From the NCBI GenBank assembly GCA_013399305.1, contig VXAI01000025.1, forward strand, positions 6,654,143-6,718,142: DNA of 64,000 bases, written 5' to 3'. A program made the position numbers and the translations under genes. Positions 25,001 to 38,800 of this stretch are shown piece by piece. The stretch is from Rostratula benghalensis. Its lineage: Eukaryota > Chordata > Aves > Charadriiformes > Rostratulidae. The notes below the pieces were generated by a model. That model was not told where the DNA came from. It saw nothing but the letters and a program-made list of their open reading frames with translations, and did not search any database. Position 1 is the first letter of the stretch, and every line of letters begins with the position of its first letter.

Positions 25001-25130
25001 TTGTAAATGATCCATCAAAGCTCACACCAAATTTTTATAAAATTAACACAAAAAGTATACTAGTGACAGACTGTGGCTTTTCTTAGAGCTTGCCAGTAAC
25101 TAGGGTAAGGTAAGTGTCTTAGAATATTTT

Positions 25131-25136
25131 AATAAA
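25131..25136 (+). terminator. CDH13: Candidate poly(A) signal AATAAA, distal
   Basis: This canonical hexamer lies about 1.5 kb after the proposed stop. It is in AT-rich DNA, so the chance expectation is appreciable. Which of the three signals is used cannot be judged from sequence alone. Confidence 0.4.
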
Positions 25137-27888
25137 CTTGCTTATTTAAAGTTTAAACAAGAAAGCTTCCTTATGCAATAGAACTTTGCAGCTGCATTCT
25201 TTAGTTAGCATTTTTACAGTACTTATGAGTCATACTGTATGTTGTCTTTACTACAGTGAGATGATGAGCATATCTTCCACACCACGTATATGTTTCAATA
25301 GTAAAGCTTTTTGGAAGCATTAAAAAGTCCAAACATATATTTAGTTTTCCATAATGCTACACTAGATATTAAATGTGTGTTGGTGGTTAAAAATTGCTGT
25401 ACAATAGCTTTTCTCTGACTTCCTGTATTGTACCAAATATGAAACAGGTCTTTTTTCTTTTTTTAATCAAAAGGAGTAATAACAACAGCGACAAAGGAAA
25501 AATCAGTTTGTGTTGTGAACTTTCCTAACGTTGTAGATTCCTTGGTAAGATACAAGCTGCCTTCAGACAGGAACCTATTTTTCTCCTCCAGCTTAACTCC
25601 TGCAGTCCTGGCCAAAGAAAACACCCAACTGACCATGTGTCTCTGGCAGCACGCTCCGGGTGCCTCCCTTACCAAAGTGGTACTGGGAGGTTACTGGGAG
25701 CTTCTGCCGAGCGAGGGCTGTGAGGCAGCTGCAGGCATTTCAGCAGGAAAGTGCCTGATCTCAATCATTAACATGGGCATGCTTCTAGTTGTCTTTCTCT
25801 CTCTGCCCATGTGTTATAATAATCATATGCTGCTGCTTTATCATCAACAACCATGTCGTAAAAATACAGAGTTTTCAGGCAAATTTTTCAAAAGGAAAAA
25901 AATAATCAACGAATGCACACCACCACTGGATATTCAACCTGTCAATTTAACGAATGCATCCAAATGCATCCAAAGATAAACTATGCTTTGATCCACAAAA
26001 CCTCTATCTTGAATAAAAGAAATTGTAATATCCTCCCCACAAATACTCTTTTCTACTTGCTTTCTTCCTTTCTCTATCCAGCAAAGCACACCTCTGGAAA
26101 GACACCCATTGACATTAGTGTCATTTCTCTCAAGTGCCAGATAAAGCTACTCTTTTCTCATTTAAACCAAGGCTCACCTAGCATTTGGTGGACCATTCCA
26201 AGGACATCCAAAATGAGGAACACAGAAAAATCCCTTCTGCCTGGAACTACACTCACAATGGGAAGACTCTTACCACCACTTTGTGCCCGAAGACAGGAGA
26301 TCTTTCCTCTTGGATTATACTGCAACCTTCTGACACCTAGCGAGGTCAGTGTCCTGGCTGAAACTCTGAATCGTGATGCATCAAAGCCTTCACTTACTGT
26401 TACCTCTTTATTTCTGCACCTAGATTAAAGCCTCCCAGCCTTTACTGTGTGTCTCTAGGCTTCAGAGCTAATCACTGGACTACCTAAGCATGCAAAGAGA
26501 AGATGAAGCTGCCATGTTAATGTTTCTCCCTCTCTGTACCCGAGAACAAAGCCCATTTGACAAGAGGTTGAGGCACTTTCTGTAGCATTATACAAGTAAA
26601 GAACCATAGCAGAATCTGAGTTTTCCTACCTGAGTAAGAGTCTCATCTCTGGCTCAAAAAAATGGATGTCCATTTCCTGAAACAAAGATGCAACAATAAT
26701 TTATTAGTAGAGAAGTTAAAAAATCAGTTGTCAATTTTTTTTATAGTTAATCATGTTTAACATCTGTTCACCCAAGCTTCCTGCTTTTAAAACATCACAT
26801 TTATTTCTACATAGCTGTTTGGGTCACTACAACATTTATTTCAGCCTCTGTTCATAGACATACAATGACAAAGGCAGTGAAAATGTTGATTCTCATTTTG
26901 TAACACACACAGAACTCCTTGTGCCATAACCAGTTCACTTGGAAAGACTATCTGCAGTTAAAAAACAAATTGGGTGTAACAATCAGTGAGCACAGTTTAT
27001 TAGCAAGACAAAGGTTTCATTGGGGGAGGTACTTGCTAATTGAACCTTTGTACACCTCAGGTGTGCTTTTGCAATATGCCTATGTGCATTTATTAAAGTA
27101 CATTTTATTCAGTGACTGTAGGACTGAAAATTAAAACAAAGGGAAATGAGCCAAACTTTTCCTGCTGGATATCAAGGACAACTAGGTGGGAGTGGAACAC
27201 TGGCTAATACGCTTTCTGAGCCCTGTTCTCATCACATTTACGCTGCTATAAATCAAAGAGCAGTGTCATTACTAGAATTGTTTGAGATTCAGTTAATCAC
27301 GTTGAGATGAAATTTTTCATCTAAAGCTCCCCACATACTGCTTTTACTGGTCTGCTCTGAACAGTAAAGCAGCAATATTTGTCACAGGATCGTTGACTGT
27401 TTATATATATTATCAAAACTCTCCGTTTTGTGACATACAGAGAAACCTACAGCTTAGATGACTCACTTCCTTCACAGGCCACTTTACCGTGTCTCTAAGG
27501 CTCCCAGCCTTTGGTTTATTTGAAATTACTCTGGCCCGTAGTCAAATAATTCATCCTGGTCTCTTGCGTAGCCATTTAAGTTAGAGATCACTGTAACACA
27601 AACCTCATTTATTCAATTACGGAGTTACAATCAGCTTGTATGGTCCTAGTTCAAATGTTTTATCACTACAAGAAGAAACACATGTGTTATAGTAACAACT
27701 TGTACATCTTACCTTTGCAAAGGCCTCCGTCTGAAATATGAGAAAGCTGCCACTTTTCTTCTCCATTGCTGCCAATACGCTCAGCCACCTGAAACACAGC
27801 AGAACCCTGTACACAAATAATTTTACATCACTGTTTATCTAAAGGCTAAGTTTCTTTCTGAATGGAATTAATAATGTCTTAATTAATT

Positions 27889-27932
27889 AAAAAAAAAAAA
27901 AAAAAAAACAAAAAAAAAAAACAAAAACAAAA
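27889..27932 (+). repeat. Long A-rich tract
   Basis: A run of 20 A is followed by A-runs broken by single C residues. It could be a remnant poly(A) tail of a retroposed sequence or a simple repeat. No retroposed body is recognisable on its 5' side. Confidence 0.8.
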
Positions 27933-28326
27933 CCCCCAAACCAACACAAGATAAATTATATTAAAGTCACATCAGCTTGAGAACACCAAGTCTAAGGCAA
28001 AACTCTGATCCTATCTTTCCTTTATTGCATCTCTGGAAACTCTGGTATTGAGAGATGCACTGTCCAACACTAACAAAAAGATAAATAACTCAAATAGCAA
28101 TTATATTCTATCAATTTACTCTGTGACCTATAATCTTTAGTATTAACATGCAAATTACATTGGTAATTATCTTTATAACTATTCTATTTAAAGAAGATAT
28201 CGCTGACTATTTTACTATGTAAAACATAACCCACTACATGCTGTTCTCTTGCCTCACACGAGTTGATTTATATTTGTCTAAGTGAAATGGACACACTCAC
28301 ACTCTCAGTGGAAAGTTGCACAATTG

Positions 28327-28400
28327 GTATGTGTGTGTATATATGTACATATATAAAGATATACACATACACATATAAATATATATATATAAAATATATG
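28327..28400. repeat. GT/AT/AC microsatellite with self-complementary arms
   Basis: GTATGTGTGTGTATAT is followed by a perfect 16-bp palindrome (ATATATGTACATATAT at 28,339-28,354), then ATATACACATACACAT and a TA run. The GT arm and the AC arm are almost complementary, so the stretch could extrude as a cruciform. Confidence 0.8.
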
Positions 28401-29029
28401 CAGATTGAGGGAGACTACTACAACATGGGGACTTGGAATAAGCTGTTTAATTCCATGAATTATAGATGAATACATGAGTTAAGGGACAGCATAGGTTACA
28501 TATGTCAAACCAGAAAGAAAAAAAGAAAAAAACCAAAACTCACTAAACCCCAGGCTTATCCCAACTCAAATGTTGTATTTATGCTGTCTTTAGCTGTCCC
28601 CTCGTAACACAATTATATAATTTGAAGATATGAGTAATTATTTACTGAGTCATTTTCAGTTGTCCATCTATCAGCAGGTCACCAGGAGTGGAAAGGGAAG
28701 GGTTTATAGCCAGATTTGTGCATTACTGTGCTTTCAGTGGGACAGCTATTTCGGAGTTTCTTCCACCCTTTGAACATCACACTCCTCCTCTGCATCAGCA
28801 AACGACTGCTGACTCGGGGGTTAAAATGAATGTAGTCTAAAGACAGACCAGGTGTATGTACTCACGTGCACACCCTGCCTGGGCCTGTAGCCTAAGAGCA
28901 TCTCTGCTGGACTGTGGGGGTGAATTCAGTACAACCGCGCTGTGTTATTACTGCCATTTCACACAGATCAGATTTGCCCCATAACCAACTCTGTCTCCTT
29001 AAGTTACCACCAAGATATTTCTTTTGTTA

Positions 29030-29058
29030 TTTTTTTTTTCTTTTTTTTTTTTTTTTTT
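29030..29058 (-). repeat. Poly(T) tract
   Basis: Two long T runs are separated by a single C. It is a simple homopolymer, or the poly(A) tail of a minus-strand retroposed sequence. No adjoining body is identified. Confidence 0.8.
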
Positions 29059-32000
29059 AAGTTCAAGCAAGGAGGAAAATAATTTGTTTGATTTTAAAGA
29101 TACTTAATTCAGCTACCTTTTCAGTCAATCGTTCCTTTGGGCCCTAGTTGCTGAATTGCTTGCTGTTTCTGAGGTGTAAATAAACGTTTTGATTTATGAC
29201 GTGGTTGCAAAGAAACTTGTAATTTATTTGTGAAATGCTCAAATAAAGGATGTATGGGCTTTTACCTTTTGTCTGGGCGTAGGCCTTCCTGACGCAACAC
29301 GGCAAGAATGGAGGACTACAAAACTGACCTTGAGACTGCCAAAGGGCTGGAACAGCCTGTGCTAAATACTAGAAACTGGATAAAAGAGATAAATTGCAGC
29401 CTTCATCATCGCCACGCCATGGTTATAGAATGAGAATCTGGAGGTTAGAGCAGTAAATAATGTTTGACCACACGCGAAAGCAGTAGCAGATTATTCAGCA
29501 TCCATTCAGGTAACAGCAGTGATTTGCCTCCTAAAGCCCCACTTTCATTACAGCAAGGTGCCCTGAGCCCACTCTGGGTCAGATATCCCTAGGAAGGACT
29601 GTCTGCAGCAGCTTTAATGGATTTTTTTGTTGCACTTCCTTTCTGCTTCACCTGGCCACCTTCCCCACCTACCAGCATCAGTTCAGCTTATACAGAACAG
29701 CCAGCCACAAAGAGGGACCTTTGTAAAGAGCACAGAAACAGGCCGGGCAAACGTCAACCAGCGAGGACCACCATCTACCTGTCACCGCTGTCATGGCCGA
29801 TTACAAGATGGTTTTTAAGAGCTATACTGCCATAGTCTGTAGCCTTGTCTGATGTGCTTAACTCCGCCATAAGATGTATATGCAGAGGTGTTCTGCTTGT
29901 TGCCCTGATTCAGAAACTCTTACTCCAAAATTTAGAGCCCTTATTGCCTCCAATCCCTGTGTTCCCAGTAGCAGGAGTTCAGGTTTGTAAGATACTATTT
30001 TCTTTTTTCTCTGAGCTCTCAATATCTGAAGGGCAAAGAAGTGGGGTGTGCTGTCAGCTGCTCCCAGACACTGCAGAAGGGCCCAGTAGGTGAAAGAAAT
30101 AAATAGTAATTTGGGCCCAGAATCCAGCATAACAGAATGAAAATCCTGCAGGAAATTTGGGAATTCTTTTTCCAAGACAAAGATAGAGCGCATCGGCTTT
30201 CTGAAATTCCTGCAAGTTGTCATTTTAGATCTTCTAGGAAGTCATTTAAAGTGACAGAGACACATAAGGATAGACTATCCCTGAAAATAGCCATTTATGC
30301 CATCTGAGATTAGAGGAAGCAGGGGAGGGGAGGGCAGCAAATGAAGGACTCATTTGAGTACAAGCCACCGCAGTTTGCTTTTGCCGAGACCTGCCTCCAG
30401 CTCCTGCCTATTGCTGATGCTTTATCAGACTTTGATTCTAAAGGGGGCTTTTTTTTATGTGGTCCGTAATAAGTAGGGGATGAAAGAGAATACATGAAAC
30501 TTGTGGTGTAATTGAGCAAAAGGTCATTACCTGAAAGCCACAGCAAAAAAAAGTGTCACCTCCTTTGTTCTCAGTTGAGATCATTGTCCTAAACTAATGC
30601 TGTGCCTTGTATCTAAAAAGAAGTGTTTGAAACAGTACAAAGTTAAATCATAAGCAAGGAAATGTTAACAGAGATAGAAAATACTGTATGGTTTTCAGCC
30701 AGGTAGAAGTTTTCCGTTGCCCTTTCAACCTTCTTCTGTCTCATCTAACACCAGACCTTCTGGATTGCAGTCTGCTTGTACTCGGTAACTTTGCACAGTT
30801 CAGTTACATTTTTTTCTCCAGCAACAGTAAATCAGAACAGTCCCTTCTGGCTTGGGTACCACCTTCTTACCTGCAGAAACAAAGCAAGGGTCATTGCTCC
30901 TGCTGTCAAACTTCTTCTTCCTCAACCGCCACGCCTCTGGCCGGACTCCACTCATCCACCTCCCTCTGCCTGATGACCTTCACAGCTCCTGTGGTTACAG
31001 CAGCAAGTAAGTTACACCAGTAAGTCCAGTGCACTTCAACATCAAACAACAGTGTATTTCAGTACTTGTGACTCACTTTGCAATTTGCTGTTCCCACGTG
31101 CAGTTGTGGGCTACTCACCAACACGGCTGTGGCTGCGTGCCCTTTTTATGCCTAACTGTCCAAAACAAGAAATACAAAACTCTTTACACTACTTGTTTAC
31201 TGCTGAAAAATCAGGTTGTAAAATATAGCTGGACACTTAATTAACGAATTGCTTGCAAACAGTGTTCTGCAACGCAGCTATAATACCTGAGTAATTGATT
31301 TGGGAAGAAGGATGTTCATACATAGCTTTTTTGTGGCACATTTAAAGAAAAAGAAAACTCACAGTGTTGTCTTTTCAAACTGAGCACATAGATTTTTAAC
31401 ATCAGGATAATGAAACATGAGTAGGCAGTGCTTATGGACTGGATTAAATCTTCACAACGCTAAAAGGTTTTTAAAATTTCAGCTTTTATACATGTGTCCA
31501 TTCCTGTTTACACCTGTTATCTTGCTTCATGCCAGCAGCCACTGGGCTAATTTTGCCATTCCGGTTATCTTGCCAGCTTCACCCTTGCTGTAAGTGATCT
31601 GCTGGGGACAGTGGTAAGATAACAATTCTTGTCTGCACTTGGAAATGACAGCAAATCAAATAGTGCCTCTTTGCACACAAATTAAGAACCACATCAGTTG
31701 TGTCTCATTCCTTGTGCGACTTGATCAGCTGCAGTAAAACAACAGTGCTGTAAAATACTTTCCATGTAGCCCTAAAACAGGAATTACAACCTGCCTGGGG
31801 GTTACAGCATGTATTATTGACTTGGCTCATACCAAGGGAGTTGCTTTTGGTGGGATTTCAACACCTAGTTCCCACTGGCATCACTAAAAAGCCAGAATCC
31901 GTACCCCCAGGTGATAAAATAATCATATAATTATAAACTATTTCTTACTTTTAAAGTCATCGGGAGCTAATATACACTGAAATGTTTCCTGTATCTCCAA

Positions 32001-32299
32001 GTTAACTTAATTGTTATTATCTTTCACATTGAGCAAAACCTCTGAAGAACAAGTGACCCAATTAACAGACACTCAGCCTTTCATATACTGGATTGCCAAA
32101 AAGAACAAGATCAGGGATACTGAATTCATATGGGGATCCTAGAGAATGTGACAGACTACACAGATAAAGCAAAGCAGAAACGATACGCTGTAGTAATTAG
32201 AATAACACTCGTTACGAGACGGTAAGTCTAAAGAAAAGATTTAGAATTTTTGATGCAATGAAATTCACTTGTGCAAACTGTGACTACTGGCTATGTCAT

Positions 32300-33180
32300 G
32301 TATGAACCAGACCAGTGCTGGAAAGCCCAGTCATGGTGCCTGGCAAGTCTTGCCGTTGTTTCTAATGGCAAAACCCACATTAATCCAAATAAAAATGGCT
32401 TGCTCTTGGATCCTGCACAGAGAAGTCAAAACAATAACGGCTTTAGAGAGAAATCCTTTGAGCTGAGCAAAACTCCCTACATTCTCAGTCCTGCCAAGGG
32501 CTTAGCACAGCTGCTCACCACCACACTGGCAGAGCTGCCTCCAGGATTTTGACCTGTGTGTACCCACCAACCTGTGTTCTCTGGTGTCTTTACTCCCATC
32601 AGCCCACAAAGCACCTCACTCTGTTTCAGTGGCAGGGACAGAACTGCAATAAAAATAGAAACACAGAAACTGTCAGAGGGCACAGAACCATCCTGGCAGC
32701 AGAGACAGAGACACTCTTCTCCTGGCAAGTGCAGCCACTTCAGCATGATGACCAAGGAGCCAGGATGCAGAGGCACCTCATGCCAGTACCTCAAGCAGAC
32801 ACCATCCGGAGAGCTCAACCCTTCCCAGAGTAGGGACCACCATCTCTGCCACCAGACACAGGGCTGGGGAGGTTTGGTAGCCCTGTGGCATACTCTGCCC
32901 ACTCTCCTGCCAGACCTTATACCTTTTATCAGTTCTGATGTGTGTGTCAGACCCTATTGCTGTTGGGCTACCAGTCAGCGTTTGTACAAGATAAGGAGAC
33001 TCTCCCCCACCCCAGTAAAAGAAACAACAAGGATTACGCAAAAGAGTTGGGGGGTAGGTGGGTTGGGCAGTGCTGCTGGTTGGTTCCCCCCCCTTCCTCT
33101 CTTTCTCACTCAATTAAGACAGTTGTCATCATTTGGTTTCTGTGCCACTGACATCCAGCCATCATTCTTGCACTGATGCA
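32300..33180. other. GC-richer block of unknown nature
   Basis: About 0.9 kb is less AT-rich than its surroundings and is open for 206 codons on the + strand (32,556-33,176) and 141 on the - strand (32,477-32,902). Neither product resembles a family I know. Both strands being open together points to low stop density from composition rather than coding. The right part has C and G runs (CTCCCCCACCCC, GGGGGG, CCCCCCCC) and could be a degraded LTR-type repeat, but I cannot identify one. Confidence 0.35.
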
Positions 33181-33635
33181 CTAGCTGAAGAGCCATCAGG
33201 GCTTACTCGTTTAACAGTTCTGTGATAAACCTACTTTTAATTGTAGTTGTCTGTCATCACTTACACAACTTGTGGGCTGGCTGCAGTATTTCTCTCACTC
33301 TTAAATTCTCTCCTTTGGCCCTGTGTACTTTCTTCTTTAGTAAATGAGCACTGAGTACCTTGAAGCTGATGAAAATGTGTGCTGTACGCAACTGTCTTCT
33401 GGGGTTGAGTGGATGCAATCCAAGACTTGCTTTCTTCAGTTCATTCGTTCTTCAATTTAAACAAAACCCCTCTTGCTACTGCAGCTCTTCTTCATCTGCT
33501 GTCCTGCTCAGGCTAAGGAGGAGAGGGAAGGCAATACATGCATTTAAATGTCATTATTTAGTGAAGGTATAACTCTCTTACCACAAAGATAGATACGTGG
33601 ATATAATGGGTTTATTGTTCAAATCAAAGTGTTAA

Positions 33636-33672
33636 GGGGAGGGTGGGGGTGTGTGTGTATACACAAACATAA
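33636..33672. repeat. G-rich/(GT)n simple repeat
   Basis: GGGGAGGGTGGGGGTGTGTG runs into TATACACA. It is a short microsatellite-like stretch. Confidence 0.7.
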
Positions 33673-33983
33673 ACAGCTGAGGTGACGGGTTTCATTATCA
33701 CACACAAAATAATAGACCATATTTTTAATTGGTTATTAAACAGTGAATACTCATTAAAAGCTCAGTTCACTGGGAAAAAAAGTAGTACGATGCAATTAAA
33801 CTGTACTACAGACTAATTAATATGGGAATTGGGGCAACTCAAATACTTTTAAAAAGATGAAAGTGGGGGACAGTAGGCAGCACGGACTTGTACCAGTCAC
33901 CTTCATTAGCCCAGCAGATGGATTTTCTGCTGCTTTAGGGTTTCACTGAGAGTTCTTTTTTTTAGGGTTTAGTTTCAATTGAA

Positions 33984-34020
33984 NNNNNNNNNNNNNNNNN
34001 NNNNNNNNNNNNNNNNNNNN
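33984..34020. other. Assembly gap (37 N)
   Basis: An unbroken run of N. Its true length is unknown. The flanks are AT-rich and non-coding, and no recognised feature is interrupted. Confidence 0.99.
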
Positions 34021-35796
34021 TAAAAATCACTCTTTAAAAAAAAATTAAAATATATTAATACATTATTTTCCACTTGCTTTCTGTAGTGACCTGCTCTTGG
34101 CATTCTGCATCTTTACACAAATACCTTTGAAAAACCTAAGATTTGATAATATAAAATTCTCCTCTTGTTCAGCTTCTCAGTCCTTTAGTATCTTTTCCCC
34201 ATGGGAGAATCCCTGTTAGTTTGTTCTTACCAAAGGTTGTGGTGTCAGGAACCATTCTTATGAGCTGTCCCATTTCTTGTGAGTCAGAAGACATTTACCA
34301 GTTATACACCAGACTTCTAATAAAAGAATTTTCCTGCTTTTCTCATAATTGACATGAAAGAAGGATTCCAGATCTCTAAGGAAATGCCACTGAATGAGTC
34401 TGCTGGCTGTTTTTTTTTTTTAAGCACTTAGTCCAAAAGTGAACCTGTTTAGAAGTAGGATGGCACATGAGTCAAGACTGTGAAAACTTGCCACTCACTT
34501 TTGATAGTACTAGCATCACACAGACAGTTAGGCAGAAGAGGCACGTGTTGCAGAGATTTGCTAAAAATAGTTGCTTACAGCCATACCCAGGATGGGCTTC
34601 AGGCTAAAAGCCAGACTGAAGCTTGATGATGCTATTGGTGCTCATGAGCAGTTTCCCTAGAAGTCTGGCTACTGTTACCTATCTCGGTGGGAGCTTCACA
34701 AGCCTGCTCTGATTTCTGCCCTTTGGAGTCAGTCTTTCATTACATATCACGACTCTACTGTTTGTCTTTCCAACCAGAAGAGTGGTTTGAAGATGTTCAT
34801 TAGCATCTGATGTTTAATTAACCTAAGACTGGCAGTCCAGTTGCCTGACTTGCTACTGCTTTACACCTCTATGTATTTATGGGAGTAGTGAACTTACACC
34901 AAAGCATAAGCCTATAAATCAGATCAGCTTTTCTTCAATAGTATTTTCCTCCTTGTCTGTAGAGTGATAAATTACTCTGCAGGATGACAAACACTGATCT
35001 GATTGTTAGATCATGGTGTTATATACCTCTGTTATGAAGCAAAACCCATTCACAGATATTTGAGAGAGATGTCACTGGCCTAACACAATGGGCGTCTTTC
35101 AAGCCCTCCCTTGCATTTCATTCTGTTATTTTTCCCTAAATAAATAAATAAAAATCCCCATTTGGGAGATGAAAGAACTCCTTTTTTCATGTCAACATTG
35201 TGTAGCGCTGACAGAGTCTGGCAACAGTTGAATCCTGGCTCAGACTTCTGCTCTGTTTTCCTTATTAGCATTTCTCTTGGCCATCCCTGCCAAAGTCTCC
35301 TGGACATTTCTGAACTCTGTGAATTGTTGCAAATATTGCAACGTCCAAGTGTGAAATGAACTGCATAGAAACTCCTGGGAACCTGTTAACAGGGTATTAA
35401 CAACAACCTCAAGTTCACAGGAAACAACAGGCACCTGTTCAACGGCAAACATGTTCTTAAATTGACACTCAATTATCACTGCATATTTTAGCATCATTTT
35501 TGCACCTTACCTAAGACCTGATTACTGATTTAAAGCCAGTCTTCACAAACCAAGACAAAAATGAGAATACGAAGAACTGGAGTATACAAACAACTTAGCA
35601 TTTTAAAAGAATTCTAGAAAAAAACTGTGATTTTATGCAATTCTGGCTTATTGAATGTGAATTGAGATAATTTATATAAGCCAGGTGCTTAATCTTAATA
35701 ATTACCTCTAAGGTATTATAATCATGTAGAAAAGATTTGCCTGTTTTGTTTTTCTTGTATTGTTTGTTTTTTGAGGTTTTTTGTTTTGTTATATTG

Positions 35797-35810
35797 AAAA
35801 AAAAAAAAAA
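35797..35810 (+). repeat. Poly(A) tract after T-rich stretch
   Basis: A T-rich run (TTTGTTTTTTGAGGTTTTTT) and a 14-base A run lie next to each other. It is a simple repeat. Confidence 0.75.
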
Positions 35811-38800
35811 GAAGAAAAAGACAGACACTAAACTGAACAAAGAAAGTGGTAAATAGTACTCCAGAAAACCTTTCTTGTAAGAAGGGAATATTTTGAACAT
35901 TTAATAACCATAGTCAACACTTTTAGAATGAGTTAAAACTTAATATCTAAAGTATTTAAAAAGCATTACAAGTTTTAAACCATTACCTGAATTATGTATA
36001 AATTTGTATTATCAATAACCTACTATAAAATGAAATGACATCTCTGTTCACTAAGTGGCCCACGAATGATGTGCAGCCCAAAAAACACCCCAGCTCTTAC
36101 TCACGTGTACAATATGGGAGGCTCTGAAGGAACGCATTTTCTGGGCTGTGCCCACGCAGAGACAACTCTCTCCCCAGCTCCAGAGAAGTTTCATGCACTC
36201 ATGGGGAGCTGGGACAAGGTCTGTGATTTACCACTTTTAGGCACACCTAATACTCCATGCAGCCCCTGTAGCCACCCAGGACGGCAGCGTGTTCCCCCTG
36301 TAAGAAGCCATTCAAGAAGGTGTTCTTCAACAGAAGAAGGAGCTTCACTGAAAAGCAGTGGCCTCTCCATCCTGCTGCCATATAGACAGCCCAAAGTCCA
36401 TCAATGAATGAGTCCCAGGAGACCAGTGGAGTACTGCCACTGTGGACAAGCGTAGATAGCACACTGTTTATTAACATCAGAGTAAATCAATCAGTCAGAG
36501 AGCTGTTAATTCATTATAGCCCATGGGCCTATTAATTGTGCAAATCTTTTCTAGCTACACATTAGGGTTTTTTTTGCTGTCCACTTGATAGCTTTGTCAA
36601 ACCCAAATGCAGCTGGCTTTTTCAGAGCTCATTTGTTCTTTTTATAACTCCTCCAGCCTTATCCAAACTGTCTCTGAATAACAGTTAATGATTAATATCC
36701 TATTAACTATGGTCTTATTCCCGAATATTTGACTACTTTGACAGTAGGGTGGTACATTTCCATTTTATGATTATCCTAGACAAATTTAACTTCTGAACTG
36801 AGTCTAGAATCTTCAAAATTGACATGTCTTTCTAGTCACAAACAGCTGTACTTAATCTTAAATCCTATCCTTCACATCCTTCAGGACAGGGACACGAAAT
36901 TACTCAAGTAATGAGTATTCCTAAGGACGAGGAGGTGAAAGACATAATTTGCCACCACATGACTGAGTGAATAATATTGAATGCCTGGTAGCTGAATTAT
37001 TATCTCTTGTAAACTACACAGAATAATCTGTGTCTGAAAATATTTTCCATTATAGAAATTGCTCAAATAACAATTGAGAGGTATAAACACACACCCCCCA
37101 TATATAAATGTTTATACACAATATATGTATGGTTTCTTTCAAATTAAGCTTCTAGGAAACAAGCAGTAAAGCCAGAAAATGGATCCACATAATTTGCCTC
37201 ATAAACAGGCAGGTTAAATTATAAATATATGTTATTCTTTATCACGACCCAAAATATTACAGAAAATAACAACTGAGCTATTACTTAAGATGTTTTCTCC
37301 TGTTCCAGGAAAAATCTATACCACTGTATGAACAATGCAAGAAATGCTGAAACTGCACATAAGTAAAGTCTTTCTTCCATCACATCTAGGAACAGTTTTT
37401 AGCTGTTATGGCTATCAAACATTAGGATAATCTAGAAAGTTTTTCTCTGATGCTATTAGGCCTGAGGTATGGCAGCTGCACGTACAGACACACAAGGTCA
37501 GATGGGCGAGAGAAGAAATCTTTTTTTCCTTTGCTTCTGAAAGGGAGACTCTTTAATAAAATACCGCTTCATCTCTGTCAGCTCACCCTTACCCAATATA
37601 TACCCGTGAATGTCTGCAGATACCACATTCTTTATAACATGAGAAGAAATTCTAGCTGACACACAAACTAGGAATAGTTTTAAGAACAGGATTTACCTCT
37701 TGTAAGAGATGTAAAGGCCTATATTTGCGAGTGCAATTAGTCCCATGACAAAGACATCTTTCTTCAATAATGACTATCAATGTGTAATTTGGAACCTGCA
37801 GGCTGAAAACATATACCTTGATCTCTAGAGTTATGTTCATATGGGAATTTTATTCTGCTGAGCACAGGAAAGATCTTGAAGCATATATACACCAGTAGAC
37901 TGCACATTTTTCCTAATTTATTTCTCTGATTTTTTTTCTTCCTCTATTCTTCTTGGACTCACCACTCTCCCTCCACAAGTCCTGCTCCGATAATTCTTTC
38001 CTGCTTTCTTGTTAGCATCTCAGAGCCATGTTCTCTGCTGAACCTGCATGCAATCTAGTCACACTGACACCAACAGCCGATTTATAAGGGGAAAATGTGC
38101 TCTCTTTACTGCTAATTACCACTAGTTGCCATTGTTCCCCGTGTTAAATAACTTGTATTATCATCCCTGCCTTGCTACATGCTTGATCTCTTACCTCTAT
38201 TACTCATCCTCTGTTAACTTCTATCGCCACCTCATTTCTGGGTTATGTCTTTGATGGACCAAAGTGATTATTTTTCAGCCAATGACCCAATTTATGCATA
38301 AAATAAAATATCTCCAAAATCATTCACGATTGCCTTCATTTCAAATACCTTAATCTGTCACTTCCGGATGGTGTTTTCTAATGGACCATCTCATTTTCTC
38401 CTTTCTTCTCCCTTCTTTGCAGTCACACCAGTTGTAATCTAACAATGAATGAGATAGATTGAATAAAAGGTTGAGTTACACATGGAACAGTCCCAACTGG
38501 AAAAACATTTTATGGTGGTTAAATATTATCCTGTTGCATATACTACCTGAAAAATGAGCATGACTAACACAGCAGTCAGAGCCCTTTGAAAATGCCTTTC
38601 TGGGCAGAATTGTGAAGCTTTATTGACACGTATTTTGTCATGCCAGCTTTAATTAAGCCTATCTAATTACTTCTCTTACAAGGGTTTCAGGTTGAGCATA
38701 TAAATTCTTGAGGACATCATCTGCTGTAGGCATATAAACGTCCTGTAGAATAATAGGGAGGAAAGGTCTATAGGGAAAGTTAATGCTTTTTCTTACACCA

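Larger units (their letters stand above)
23614..25150 (+). other. CDH13: CDH13 3'UTR (end uncertain)
   Basis: Non-coding sequence follows the proposed TAA stop. Three canonical AATAAA hexamers lie at 24,237, 24,995 and 25,131. They would give 3'UTRs of about 0.65, 1.4 and 1.5 kb. The human mRNA, as I recall it, has a 3'UTR of roughly that longer size. The segment includes an RFX-type palindrome near its start, an alternating AT/GT stretch at about 23,995-24,036, a GC-richer piece at 24,250-24,720, and a CA/TA repeat near 24,751-24,808. Open frames on both strands here (for example 180 codons on the - strand at 24,265-24,807) show no known family and run through simple repeats. Confidence 0.6.
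25151..33983. other. Region downstream of CDH13, no gene recognised
   Basis: This is AT-rich non-coding sequence. Two overlapping open frames on the + strand (25,515-25,979 and 25,913-26,428) give proteins of 154 and 171 residues. They have no recognisable domain, no sensible composition and no promoter or splice context, so I do not call them. The stretch at about 29,130-29,290 has a balanced composition and could be a conserved element. A GC-richer block at about 32,300-33,180 is listed separately. Confidence 0.6.

Noticed and set aside
25515..26428. Two overlapping open frames of 154 and 171 codons on the + strand
   Set aside because: No family, no splice or promoter context, and different frames. 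They are consistent with chance in a long non-coding stretch.
32556..33176. 206-codon open frame
   Set aside because: The opposite strand is also open over much of the block, the composition is skewed and the product is unlike any family. It is best explained by local GC content.
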